Below are positions 1-9,981 of a DNA stretch of 64,000 bases, one piece after another. Source of the DNA: Picocystis sp. L7 (taxonomy: Eukaryota > Chlorophyta > Picocystophyceae > Picocystales > Picocystaceae). Every line of letters starts with the position of its first letter. Within the stretch, counting starts at the first letter, position 1. The notes beneath the pieces were generated by a model. That model was not told the origin of the DNA. It made no database searches and saw nothing but the letters and a program-made list of their open reading frames with translations. Location: the NCBI GenBank assembly GCA_020975725.1, contig QXJR01000012.1:62001-126000 (forward strand). Reading direction: 5' to 3'. A program made the position numbers and the translations under genes.

Positions 1-1088
1 GATTCCAAAAGCGCCTTCTGCCCGCTTCCCCGTGCGTCCCCGCCCTCCTGGAACGTTCGCACACCCTTCGTACCGCGTCCGAGATCGATCCCGATGCGCG
101 AAGACGTGGAGAAAACGTGTGAACTTCGACGGACGATGCGGCGGCGCCAGGCGACGAATGATGGCGCGACCTTCGATCCCGGAACTTGCCGGGTTCGAAA
201 GGGGGGACGATCCGGGTCTGAAAGGAAGGAGAACACCGGGTCCAACGAGGGAGACGATCGGGTTGACCGAGGTCAGCCACGTCAGAAAGGCGAGGTCCGG
301 GAGAAGAATGCGGATAAGCTGTGCACCATATAAACAAGTGCTTGAACGAACGCACACGAGACTTCGTCCGTGATTAAAACCATTGCATCCGAAACGGTTC
401 ACGTGGCGGTTGGACGACTGGCAATGAGAATGCATCAACCAACGTGTGCTTCAACGACCGTGTCGTCCATAACTTGCATCCCGGACTCGCCTTGTCTCCT
501 CTACAACAACAAGGGGTTGCTTCCAAAACCTCTCCGCGTCTCCCAAAAGGAAAAACCCTTGTTCGCAACCTCCGTGCACAGTGGCTTTGATGTTTGCTCT
601 CGTGCGTTCTTCATGCCCTCCCTTTGCCGAAACCATGCCAGCAACTTGGTCAATGGCACATTCTTCAAGGGTAGTGCTAGGTGCGGCGTGTCGAGGCACT
701 GGGCTCTATCAAGAAGGAGTTGGCACGTTTTCTTTTTCGCAAAGTTTTTGGACACGAGTTGGGATATCGCGAAGTATGAACTCGTAATACTAATTCAAGG
801 TCGCAAGCTTGTACTCCTAAGGACATTGGGAGTGTGTTGCATTATTTGGCGTAAACGATTGCATAGGGAGTACGCACTGTCGATGTAGAAACAATGCATG
901 AACATCGCTTCGACACGCTCCAATCAGTAAGTTCCAGAAGGAACATCTATTTGGCAAGTGCCTAGGCCTTCTCTCAAGCGATCAGAGCAAAGGATTTTAC
1001 AAAGCACGAAAGAAGATACAATGAGCAAGTTATCTCCAAAAGACGATCAATAAAGTTGTCGGATTAGAACAAGGGAGATGACAGCCCA
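1..1088. other. Stretch with no assignable gene
   Basis: I could not assign a gene here. Positions 1-310 are GC-rich and contain the promoter-type words GGGTTCGA and AAAGGGGGG (about 190-210) also seen upstream of other genes. Positions 370-890 are open in several frames on both strands, the longest being 172 codons on plus, but no domain is recognisable and no frame is clearly better. About 890-1088 is AT-richer and should hold the 3' flank of the minus-strand gene that ends at 1089. Confidence 0.4.
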
Positions 1089-2676
1089 TCAGTCGTGCTT
1101 GTAATAGTCAATGTACCCGGTCAACACTAGTGTGTACTCACCCTTCAAATGTGTGTTGGTCGCATTGCGAACCAACCCCTCGAACTTTTCCTCCACATCC
1201 TTGATCGATAGGCCCATAACAGGCTCAAGCATGATGTCGAGCGTATCCTTGGCCTGTTGGTACCAAACATCGAGGGCAGTGTGCTCCGTTGAAACCCAAC
1301 CATCGTAGTCAAAATCTGATTGGAAGAAGGTGCGATTCCTTTCCACAATTTGATAGCGAAAGTAACCGCAAGTGTCAAAACGCTCTAGAGAATACTGCAC
1401 GGCCATGTAAGGAACGGAGGTAATAGATGCCTGGTACCCATTGCAAGAGCCAGAATATCCACGGTGAGCGGAGCCCTCGGCCTTATAGCAGGTGCTTTTG
1501 ATGTAATCATACGCTTTCTTAAGCAAATCGTAAAAGTATCCGGTGCCAAACGCTTGATTTTTGCTTGCCTCCACAAAGAAATCACGATCCCTCTCAACCT
1601 CTCGTACTTGCAGTGGCCGTTGATTGTTGTCCAGCCATACCATGTGGACGATCTCCGCACCATTCGAAAGCACTGTTGAGGGGGCTTCGACGTCAATTGG
1701 TATGATTTGTTTATCAGCAAACGCATCTAGGCGAGAGTAACTGATCCACTTTGCCTCATGGAGGCAGCCACTAGTTCTTCCTTCTGAACAAGTCACAATC
1801 TGATATTTGGGAAATGAAGCATTGCAAAACTTGGCAGTTCCGCGCCTTGCACCGTAGTTTGGAAGGCTTGCCAACTTATACATGGGATCGAACCAAACCA
1901 ATCCTGACATACGTGCACTTGTGACATGCAAGAGGGCGCTTTCAAAAGCAAATCGAGTGAACTCTGCAAAATTCAAAACGTGGGTGGCATTTGGGGGGAG
2001 GGATAGAACTACGAAAACGGCAAACAGTCAGCTAATTGAATGTCGGACGCTGGTGCTGATGGAAACATCGGTTGTTCAGGATCGATTGCTCTCACCCCAA
2101 GGTTCTTGCCAATGGCCAATGCTTGTTGGTTGATCCCCTGAAAAGCGAATGTCCTTTGTCAGTCACACTGATGAGAGAATCCTGAGAGAACAGGTTGGCG
2201 ATCCAAGATTTTCGCTGCCAACCTTGTACGTTCTTGTCCTTGAAGGAACCTGCCAAGCTGTTTTCGGCTTGCCTGGTTTCCTCTTCATTCAAACCATTCT
2301 TTCCATTCGTGAATGCAGGGCTGGACCGAGAATGCAAAAGAAGGGCCATTGCCCCTGCCAAAGCTCCCAAGCAAAGCAATGCTGTGGCTCCTTTCAGAAA
2401 GGAGGCAGTGAAGCCGCGGCAAGTCTGACCTCCTGCCATGGCTTTCTCCGTTTCGTTGGATCCAACCTGGTTTTTCCCCGTTGCCTCGATCGCCTTGTGC
2501 GGAAGCAGTTGTTCCTCTTCAGAAGAGGGTTCATAGGATTCTTCTGCACGGGATGCATCTTCCTGATCCTGGAATGGTTCTTCTTCATCCACCATGTCGG
2601 AAAGGTGTGGACTGTCGAAGGTTGGACAAGGCGTTCCACAGAGAGATTGTGCTTCTATCCCAGCCCAGCAATGCAA
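1089..2676 (-). CDS. Type II membrane protein with large extracytosolic domain, unknown function
   Basis: Three-exon model: 2676-2223, 2137-2096 and 2008-1089. Its introns are 2138-2222 (weak donor GTTGGC, acceptor TTTTCAG) and 2009-2095 (donor GTGAGA, branch-like CTGAC, acceptor TTTTCGTAG). Phases agree and give about 471 residues. An ATG at 2595 (MVDEEEPF) is an equally good start. The N-terminal part is acidic and hydrophilic, followed by one hydrophobic segment (KGATALLCLGALAGAMALLL), which suggests a signal anchor. The remaining 330 or so residues are rich in aromatics, contain several Cys and N-glycosylation motifs (NAT, NRT), and should be lumenal or extracellular. I do not recognise the family. 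The tail from 2008 to 1089 is uninterrupted and is the surest part; the upstream exons are inference. Confidence 0.55.
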
Positions 2677-3771
2677 GGAGCAGTAGCCGGCAAGAAAGGT
2701 TCACTGAAACTCGTTGGCGTGATTGGACTTCCTCGCGGGCCGTTCTTTCGGATGATAGAGTAAGACGCACGTTGGTGCCTGCTTGAGTTTCCCGTGCCGA
2801 AAAGGTCGAAGTATGCTTGGACTCGTTTCGTGTTCCTCACCAAAGGTGGTGGGGAAGATCGAACACCGGGACGCGACAGTTGCGCTCGCGGGTGTGCGAG
2901 ATGGTTGACGTGACGGTACCTGCCCGTGCTCAATTGTAACGGGAAGGGTACGCGGCTTCCTCTCCCCTCAATCCATCCCACAACGTGGTTCACAACGCCC
3001 CATGAATTGTGTCCCCCTGGTCCCGGCTGACCCCGTCATGTCCATGAACGTCCTGGAAGACAGGGTCTGGGGGTGGACAGCGACCCAACGGTTCAGGCCA
3101 AGGTCGACCCGAGTGGTCACACCTCGAAGGGGGTTGGGGGCGTTTTCGACACTAGATGAAAAAAAAATTCGCTCAATTCTTTCAAACCACACCACATGGG
3201 TTCACGAAGTAATACTGCACCGCTTTCCTGGATGGTTCCTGGCATGGCTTTCCTTTCGGAAAGAAACTGTACTTCGGACGGGGAGTTTCGAAGATTCGTC
3301 CAAGCAATGCCACAAGGCATATAACTGTAAAGTTTTCAAGTACGACGCTCGAGTATTCCTGTACGATGAAATTGATACCACTGCCGACTTTGTCCCCCAT
3401 GTTTCAGATCCTCTGCTGGGAAAAAACAGTCGCCGTTCAACACTAGCACCCAACATCTTTGCTTGCTGCTCGCACAAAGCTTCATTTCAAGACCACAAGA
3501 CTTGGAATTAGCGGTGTATCCCTCTTCACGCCAAGCCCGGAAAAGGGATCCATCTGAAGCTGCATGCTGGGCACGGACAAGTCCGTGCCAGGCAACGCAT
3601 CAAGTGCCATCCAATATGCAGAGCTGCATTTTTGAGTCAATTGACGTCCGGAAGCTACGAATTGCGGTCCGTGGCTACCGGGCCATGGATGAAGCAACTG
3701 GAGGATGAAGTGTCTGTGCGCATGGAGTCACGTTGCGGCCCTTGCAAGCGGTTCATGTTGTTCCCTTGCCT
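2677..3771. other. Intergenic stretch, no confident gene
   Basis: This lies upstream of the minus-strand membrane-protein gene and downstream of the inositol monophosphatase. One plus-strand frame is open from an ATG at 3002 to 3511 (169 codons) and looks mildly protein-like in its second half, but it has no domain I recognise and stops are sparse in other frames too. I treat it as promoter plus untranslated sequence. Confidence 0.35.
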
Positions 3772-4743
3772 CTACATGTTTTCTGGTCGGAACCACTGGG
3801 AAAAATCATATCCTCCCTTCTGAAGCACCTCTGTTGCGTGCTTGGTTTCCTTGAGAATATCATCGTGGAGGAACCCATTGGTTGCCAGGATGCTTCGATC
3901 ATAGACCTCGAAGGGTCGGCCATCCATGGTCGTCACCTTTCCTCCGGCCTCCTCCAGAATGAGAGATCCAGCGGCCATGTCCCAGGGTTTGAGACAATAC
4001 TCCCAGTAGCCATCCACCAAACCAAGCGCCACGTGGCACATGTCCACTGCGGCAGCTCCCAGCCTGCGCACGCCCCTGGAATGGTCCGTGAAATGTCTGA
4101 AGAGGTCGACGCTCGTGGACCATGCCTCGTCGTGGATGTAACCAAAACCAGTGACAAAGAGTCCTGTTTGAATGGAATCGTTCCTCGTCACTTGGATCGG
4201 GTGTCCATTGCAGGTGGCCCCGTTGCCTCTAGAGGCTACGAACGTGCGCGTGGTCCAGCAATGCGGTCCTCCGGTGAACTCGACCACGCAAGCCGCCATA
4301 CCCTTTCCCTTGTGGACTGCACCCACGGACACGGCAAAGGAAGGATAGCTGTGAGCAAAGTTGGTAGTGCCATCCAAAGGATCGATGCACCACAATATGT
4401 CTGCATTGGGATCTCCACCCTCATACAGGCCACCTTCTTCTCCCAGGATGGCGTGATGTGGACACTTCTGTTGCAGCACTGCCAGCACGGCCGCTTCGGA
4501 TTGGCGATCGGTTTCGGTCACCAAATCCGTGGTGCCTTTGAACTCGATGTTTCGCGGTCGATCCAACGCTTGTCGCACCACTTGTGCACCTGCTTGAGCC
4601 GCTTCCAACGCCACGTCTTGCAAGGCGACTGGATCCTCCGACGATTGCACCGGGGATGCACGCGTTTTCGCCGCTCTCCTGCGTCCCGTGTGGTTCCTGC
4701 ACGCGCCTGGCATCCTTTGGATGCAGTTGGTGCGCGTCGCCAT
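3772..4743 (-). CDS. Inositol monophosphatase family protein (organellar leader likely)
   Basis: A Mg2+-dependent phosphatase of the IMPase superfamily, which usually hydrolyses myo-inositol monophosphates or related sugar or nucleotide phosphates. Visible motifs are TTDLVTETD near residue 71, GEEGG at 101-105 (metal-binding Glu), WCIDPLDGTTNFAH near 118-131 (metal-binding Asp), GAAAVDMC near 229 and WDMAAGSLILEEAGG near 254. The chosen ATG at 4743 gives 323 residues. The first 35 or so residues (MATRTNCIQRMPGACRNHTG...) are rich in Arg/Thr/Ser and poor in acids, so a plastid or mitochondrial leader is likely. The frame stays open to 5292, but that part is not protein-like. A second IMPase of different sequence lies at 15204-16049. 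Exact substrate cannot be set from sequence. Confidence 0.9.
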   Translation of the reverse strand: MATRTNCIQRMPGACRNHTGRRRAAKTRASPVQSSEDPVALQDVALEAAQAGAQVVRQALDRPRNIEFKGTTDLVTETDRQSEAAVLAVLQQKCPHHAILGEEGGLYEGGDPNADILWCIDPLDGTTNFAHSYPSFAVSVGAVHKGKGMAACVVEFTGGPHCWTTRTFVASRGNGATCNGHPIQVTRNDSIQTGLFVTGFGYIHDEAWSTSVDLFRHFTDHSRGVRRLGAAAVDMCHVALGLVDGYWEYCLKPWDMAAGSLILEEAGGKVTTMDGRPFEVYDRSILATNGFLHDDILKETKHATEVLQKGGYDFSQWFRPENM

Positions 4744-5279
4744 GGCCGCACTTCCACGTGTTGTGACGTTGTGAAACGAGGTGTGGCACATCCCATGGAT
4801 CCTCCCAAGAGGGTTCTGGGATCCATGGCCAAGGAAAGGAACCAAGGAAATATCCAATGGAAAGGAAAGGAGTGCCTCCTTTCCACCCCTCCGAAGGCAA
4901 CTCAAGACACAAAGGGCTGTGTGCAGGGAGCCGGGAAGAAGCTGTGCAATTGCATGGACGCACAAAGCGAGCCGGTGAACAGGGAGACCATCGATGGTTG
5001 CCCCTGAATATCCAGCACCAATCATGGGGCATCCATCCACGCAACATGTGGAATCGCAAGCCCGGAAAACACGGCCCTCCACCTCCCTCCAGAGACAGCA
5101 CAAAATGAATGAAACCAAGCGCAACGGCGTGATTCCTCCTTGGTGATCAATGGAGCACCGGGAATGGCTGGCGACGAAGGGGCGAGACCAGGAAAGTTCC
5201 TCTGCAGTTGAGAGCATTGCGGATGCTTTGCTCAAAAACAGTCCCGAATCTCGAGTGCACCATGGCTTACAAGGGAAGG
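4744..5279. other. Intergenic: IMPase promoter and oligopeptidase 3' flank
   Basis: No separate gene seen. Both neighbours are on the minus strand, so this holds the upstream region of the IMPase gene and the 3' untranslated region of oligopeptidase B. Confidence 0.5.
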
Positions 5280-7403
5280 TCAGGCCTGGCACAAACCAAG
5301 CTGATCAAGCACAAAGGCGTACTCAAATGCCTTTTCGCGGAGGTACTTGTACCGATCAGACGCGGAAAAATGACCGGACGACATTTCCGTCTTCAAGATG
5401 ACAGGGTTGGAATCTGTCTTCAACTCACGCAGCTTAGCAGCCCACTTTGCAGGTTCCCAATAAGCCACCCGTGGGTCGTGGAGGCCCGCAGCAATTATAA
5501 TGGAGGGGTATGCTTGGGCTGCCACATTGTCAATGGGAGAATAGCTCAACATGTACTCATAGTACCTCTCATCATGAGGATTGCCCCATTCTTCCCACTC
5601 CGGGACGGTCAGCGGAATGCTGGGATCCGACATCGTGCACATGAGATCCACGAAGGGCACACCTGCCAAGCAGACCTTGCAAAGGTCTGGCCTCATATTC
5701 AGCACAGCTCCCACAAGGAGGCCACCTGCACTGCGCCCATGTATGGCCATGAGTTCTGGCTTCGTCCAGTGGCTGGCCACAAGATAGTCGGCAACATCGA
5801 TGAAGTCATAGAAGGTGTTTTTCTTTGTGAGGTACTTGCCATGATCCTCGTACCATGCTCTTCCCATTTCACCTCCTCCTCGGATGTGGGCTATGGCAAA
5901 GTGAACGCCTCGGTCCAGCAGAACAAGGTTGGACGGAGAGAAAAAGGGATCATTGCAGATCCCATAGCTACCATACCCGTACAGCATGAGGTGTTCCGGC
6001 CGCCCAGGGACGTGCTTGTCCTTTCGGTACACGATGCTGATTGGAATGGACATCCCATCCCTTGCTGTAGCCACAAGGCGCTCGGACGCATAGAGGGACT
6101 TGTTGTAGTTTGGTACGGGCTTGACCTTTTTTGTTACCTTGGTGCGCTCGTTCATGTTGTAATCGATGACGGACTTTGGGCTCACCATGGATTCGTACCC
6201 CACACGAACCACGTCCGTCTTGAATTCCCGGTTGATGCCACAGGAGACAGTGCTCGGGAACTCCTCAAACTCAACCTCATGCAAGGAAGCGACCTCAAAT
6301 CCGGACCCGTCCATTTCCAGCACCCAAAGCTTTGTGAACCCTTCTTGCCTTCCGAACACTGCGATGTGATCTTCAAAGCACATAGCATCGGTAAGGTATC
6401 GGCTGGGATCATATTCGAACCCTTTCAGAGCCTTCCAGTGGTCCATGGCAGGTTGTTCTACGCCGCATACCAGCAAGGTAAAATTTTGCGCTTCCTTCCC
6501 CAGGTTGGTCTCTACGTACAAGTTGTTCCCACGATGTGTGATGCCGTAGAGGAGCCCCGGTTTGCGTTCTTGCACGAGGTGCAGAGTCCCTTCTGCGCCA
6601 TCCTTTTCCAGGTCCAGCAACCTCTCTTCGCTGGTTTCGGTGCTTGAGGAATTGGTGACGATGAACCTTCCACTCCGCGTTTTGGACAAGGTGAGATTGA
6701 ACAGCTCGTCGTCCTCCTGCAGGAGCAGGGTATCTTCTTCCGAGCCGCGAATTGCGTGTCTCCAGACTTGGAATTGCCTCTGTGCCTTGTCTCTCTTCGT
6801 GTAAAAGAGGTAGGCGGATCGATGATCCCACTCGAAGCAACCGCCCGTGCGTGGCACTCTATCCATCTCTTCTTTGGTCTGGATGTCCATCACCACCAGG
6901 TCGTAATCTTCGCTGCCTTTGGTGTCAATTGCATACACGTACATCTCATGGCAGGGGGAAGGATCGATCCCTGGCACGTCGCAGTATTCGAACTCTTCCG
7001 CCAAAGCATTGACGTCCAGCAGCACCTGTTCTTCCACCTTTCCCTCTGTTGTGGAGTGTTTGGGTTTCCTGCAGTGCATCTCATAGCTCTTTCCTTCCAA
7101 GGTCTTGACGTAGTAGAGGTACGGACCGTGCGGGTGTGGGCAGGTATCGTCCGTCTCTTGCACGTGTCCCAGCATCTCTCGATAGAGGTTTTGCCTGAAC
7201 TCTTCCAGGTGTTGGGTGGTTTGTTCTGCGTATGCGTTCTCTTGGTGCAGGTGTTCCAGGACGTGTGGATCGTTCCTGTCGTCGCACCTCAGCCAGGCGT
7301 AGGGATCCACACGTTCACGCACCGGATCCAGCGGTCGTTCCACGGACCTTTCGTACCCTTCTGGCCTTCCGAATCGCACCGTGCTTGGCTTCTTCTCCGC
7401 CAT
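5280..7403 (-). CDS. Oligopeptidase B (prolyl oligopeptidase family S9A)
   Basis: A serine peptidase with a beta-propeller cap; family members cut short peptides, typically after basic residues. With the start at 7403 (MAEKKPSTVRFG) it is about 707 residues, the usual size. The N-terminal signature VRERVDPYAWLR is present. The catalytic domain has HIRGGGEMGRAWYEDH, the nucleophile motif GRSAGG (Ser near 558), Asp in GLHDPRV (near 643) and His in MSSGHFSA (near 678), so the triad is intact. Upstream in-frame codons reach 7517 with further Met codons, so a longer N-terminus is possible. The gene is intronless. The substrate range is inferred from the family. Confidence 0.93.
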   Translation of the reverse strand: MAEKKPSTVRFGRPEGYERSVERPLDPVRERVDPYAWLRCDDRNDPHVLEHLHQENAYAEQTTQHLEEFRQNLYREMLGHVQETDDTCPHPHGPYLYYVKTLEGKSYEMHCRKPKHSTTEGKVEEQVLLDVNALAEEFEYCDVPGIDPSPCHEMYVYAIDTKGSEDYDLVVMDIQTKEEMDRVPRTGGCFEWDHRSAYLFYTKRDKAQRQFQVWRHAIRGSEEDTLLLQEDDELFNLTLSKTRSGRFIVTNSSSTETSEERLLDLEKDGAEGTLHLVQERKPGLLYGITHRGNNLYVETNLGKEAQNFTLLVCGVEQPAMDHWKALKGFEYDPSRYLTDAMCFEDHIAVFGRQEGFTKLWVLEMDGSGFEVASLHEVEFEEFPSTVSCGINREFKTDVVRVGYESMVSPKSVIDYNMNERTKVTKKVKPVPNYNKSLYASERLVATARDGMSIPISIVYRKDKHVPGRPEHLMLYGYGSYGICNDPFFSPSNLVLLDRGVHFAIAHIRGGGEMGRAWYEDHGKYLTKKNTFYDFIDVADYLVASHWTKPELMAIHGRSAGGLLVGAVLNMRPDLCKVCLAGVPFVDLMCTMSDPSIPLTVPEWEEWGNPHDERYYEYMLSYSPIDNVAAQAYPSIIIAAGLHDPRVAYWEPAKWAAKLRELKTDSNPVILKTEMSSGHFSASDRYKYLREKAFEYAFVLDQLGLCQA

Positions 7404-7524
7404 GGGCGCGTTCCGCATCGCCGTCGCGTCCGCCATCCGCATCGCCGTTTCTTCCACCCCTGTAGCAAACTCCGTAGGGATCTTACCCCGGGGTCCATCC
7501 CATACGAGACAGGACACAAAGGAA

Positions 7525-7580
7525 GGGAACAGATGGGAACAGATGGGAACAGATGGGGAGAGATGGGAACAGATGGGAAG
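7525..7580. repeat. Short tandem repeat, unit GGGAACAGAT
   Basis: About five 10-bp units, one degenerate (GGGGAGAGAT), lie between the oligopeptidase start and the stop codon of the next gene. It is a plain minisatellite in the short 5' flank; any regulatory role is unknown. Confidence 0.85.
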
Positions 7581-7652
7581 GGGAGAGAAGGGTAGGTTGG
7601 AAAGGGGATGGTCTTCCTTTACGAATGGGAAAAGAGACCGGGTCTGTTCGGA

Positions 7653-9521
7653 TCAAGGTCCCTGTACGTCGAGTGGACGTCGATTCCGACGCTGGAGGCC
7701 TGCAGTGCGGAAGGCCTGGATGGCTTGGAGCTTGGAACCAGCCGCACGCCATCGCTGGGCAGCTGCAGGAGTCGTGGAAACCAAGTAGGCAGAGTCGGTG
7801 GAAGGAGGACGATCGCCAGAACGCCATTGAGCACCCAACACCGCCTGCTGCCAACGCTGACGAGCCACACCCGATGGTCCCGAAGACAACTTGGCCCAAG
7901 GGAGCCTGTTCGTGCGCTCCAGATCCACCTGGCGCATCGGAGGCATCTGATCGAAACAGTCCTCGCAGTAACACTTGGACTCCAAACTGCAACGACCAGA
8001 TGTGCCGTGGGGAGAAATACGGGTGTGCTTGTAACAAAACACGTTCTGGCATCCAGCACAGTAATGCTTCTTGAAACGCATCAGGACGTCCTCGATGCGA
8101 TACCAACGATCCCAACGCTCGTGGCATCCTGGATAATTGCAGCGGTTCAAACGAACCTCTCCATACGCTTCCCTGTAACCTTCCGATGCCGCAATGTCTG
8201 CACGTGTGAGCTGGACCACACCCTCGCCTATGTCTCCCCACGATGTGCCAGGAGAAGAAGCATCCACTTCGCCCTCCCTGACCTCCTCGTACCAAGTTTC
8301 CTCACTGCCCTGCCTGCACGTTCCGTCCGCAGCCTCAGAAGGACGCCCAACAGGATCTGCTACACAGCGGTCGCCTTCCAACCTGCACGGTACCTCTTCT
8401 TGGCCGCTTCTGAGGACGGCCGAAGAGCACGTGTTCGATGTTGCAGTGGCTGCTTCTAATGCCTTGGATTCCTCGCCTTTGGATTGCTCTTCGTTGGCCT
8501 GGTAGAAGCTCAACGTTTTCCTCATCTTGCGAATCCTGGAGACAGAGCCCAGGTACTGAAGCAGCCCACCCGTCACCAATACCAGTGTTGCCATGGTTTG
8601 CCATTGGAGTGAACAAATGGTGGTCAAGAGGATTGCCGTGGCTCCCTTGGGAGGGTCCTCCGGGTATGGTAATGCCCTGCACTCGTTACTCGTCCCAAAA
8701 TCGCTGTGACCGTGCCCTCCCCAAGCGACGATCCTGTACACGTATGTGTGCAGTGGCAAAACAGATTGTTCGTCCACGTACACTAGAGAGGTGTGGGGGA
8801 TCTTTGCCACGTGGCTCCACACCAAGCTGCCGACTTCCTTGCGTTGCAGTATGTAACTATGTACAGGCGGGCTTCCTACATCCATCGGTTGTTTCCAGAC
8901 TAGGATCATGTTCCCCGGTTCTTTGGCTACACATTCCAAGCTCTGCGGCACGGAAGGTACCCTTCCCAGGCCCAAGATTTGCCTTCGCATGCCTCTCAAG
9001 ACTTGGCTCTTGTGGATGGCGCTTTTCAGTCCCAGCTCGTCCTGAAGGATGCTGTCGTTGCTGACAAGCAAGGGAAAATCCAGCGCTGTGATGGCACTGT
9101 TTCTGACGTGTTCGGCGTACTGAGGGAGGTTGAGACCGTGTACGACCCAGTCCACCACTTTTTCGTTGGTGAGCAGTCGCTGCAGGTGTTGCGCCAGCTC
9201 CGACACGTCCACGGTGTCTCCGCTGTCTGCCGAGTCGAGGTTCTTGATGATGGACCTCGCGCCTTCTTCCACTTCTCTCCTGGTGTCAAAATCGTCCCCT
9301 CCCACGACGTCTTTGATGTAGAGACGCGCTTCTTCTTCTTCGATCTGTCCGTCGCCATCACCGTCCAAGGCACGGAAGAAGGAAGACAGGCCTTGTCCTT
9401 GCGCTTCAGGTCCCAGCGTAGGCTTTTTCGTCTCTTCCATCGCATACTTCGTCCTGTCCGCTCCTTCGACCTTCCCTTTCGCGAGCGACAGGAGGAGAAG
9501 GAGCGCCATGCAGGCGCGCAT
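7653..9521 (-). CDS. EF-hand / SAM / FN3 / transmembrane / FYVE-like zinc finger protein
   Basis: From the ATG at 9521 (alternative 9509) the product has about 622 residues. In order: a signal peptide (MRACMALLLLLSLAKGK); an EF-hand with loop DGDGDGQIEEEE near 52-64 and a weaker acidic pair after it; a SAM-like domain (VVDWVVHGLNLPQYAEHV...) at about 121-183; a fibronectin type III-like domain (VPQSLECVAKEPGNMILVW...) at about 190-285; a hydrophobic region, possibly one or two helices, at 294-325; an acidic linker; and a Cys-rich module at about 461-522 with CNYPGC, HYCAGCQNVFCYKH and CYCEDC spacing reminiscent of FYVE/PHD fingers. A calcium-sensing or adhesion-type membrane protein with a cytosolic zinc module is the simplest reading; topology and function are inferred. 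The gene is intronless. Confidence 0.8.
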   Translation of the reverse strand: MRACMALLLLLSLAKGKVEGADRTKYAMEETKKPTLGPEAQGQGLSSFFRALDGDGDGQIEEEEARLYIKDVVGGDDFDTRREVEEGARSIIKNLDSADSGDTVDVSELAQHLQRLLTNEKVVDWVVHGLNLPQYAEHVRNSAITALDFPLLVSNDSILQDELGLKSAIHKSQVLRGMRRQILGLGRVPSVPQSLECVAKEPGNMILVWKQPMDVGSPPVHSYILQRKEVGSLVWSHVAKIPHTSLVYVDEQSVLPLHTYVYRIVAWGGHGHSDFGTSNECRALPYPEDPPKGATAILLTTICSLQWQTMATLVLVTGGLLQYLGSVSRIRKMRKTLSFYQANEEQSKGEESKALEAATATSNTCSSAVLRSGQEEVPCRLEGDRCVADPVGRPSEAADGTCRQGSEETWYEEVREGEVDASSPGTSWGDIGEGVVQLTRADIAASEGYREAYGEVRLNRCNYPGCHERWDRWYRIEDVLMRFKKHYCAGCQNVFCYKHTRISPHGTSGRCSLESKCYCEDCFDQMPPMRQVDLERTNRLPWAKLSSGPSGVARQRWQQAVLGAQWRSGDRPPSTDSAYLVSTTPAAAQRWRAAGSKLQAIQAFRTAGLQRRNRRPLDVQGP

Positions 9522-9981
9522 CGCGTCCCACGTCGAGAATTCGTGGAGGTTTCTGGACCCTTCCTTTCCAGACCGGACGAGTCTCCCTTTCGAAACGGAA
9601 CACACCCGGGTCGATCGAAGGGATACGACCGGGATCCCATCGGGAAACGTTCGAGCAGGAAGCGAAAGGACGGATCGTTCGGGTTCGTAAGGGAACACCA
9701 CACGGGTTCGAAAAGGAACATCCTCGGGTCGGAAACCGTGGATACCATCCCGATCGGGACTTCGAGGACGAGCACGAGGACTTTCCGACACGTGGATGTC
9801 AGCTACGGTTCCATCGAAAGCATCTGCAGGCAGATGAGCAGGGAGCAGACGCAGTCGCAGAAGCTAACGTGTTGGAACCAGAAACACTGCCTGGAAGACT
9901 CAGCCATGGAAAACAGAAGCGATGATGTGCAAGCATTACACGATGAAATGAGCCCATGGGGCTGAAAGCTAGAGGGCCTGC
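9522..9981. promoter_or_regulatory. Upstream region with repeated GGGTTCGA/CCCGGG words
   Basis: The first 270 bases upstream of the SAM/FN3 gene are rich in words such as CGGGTTCGAA, CCCGGGTCG and GGGATCC, as in other gene-upstream segments here. Near the MCM6 stop there is TGTAA on the minus strand (9936-9940), a plausible poly(A) signal for MCM6. Confidence 0.4.

Noticed and set aside
3733-5007. A 424-codon plus-strand frame over the first inositol monophosphatase
   Set aside because: It is the mirror of the conserved minus-strand coding region and shows no motif.
5208-6647. A 479-codon plus-strand frame over oligopeptidase B
   Set aside because: Antisense shadow of a gene with a complete catalytic triad.
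7525-7580. GGGAACAGAT units as a CRISPR array
   Set aside because: Units are directly adjacent without spacers and the genome is eukaryotic.
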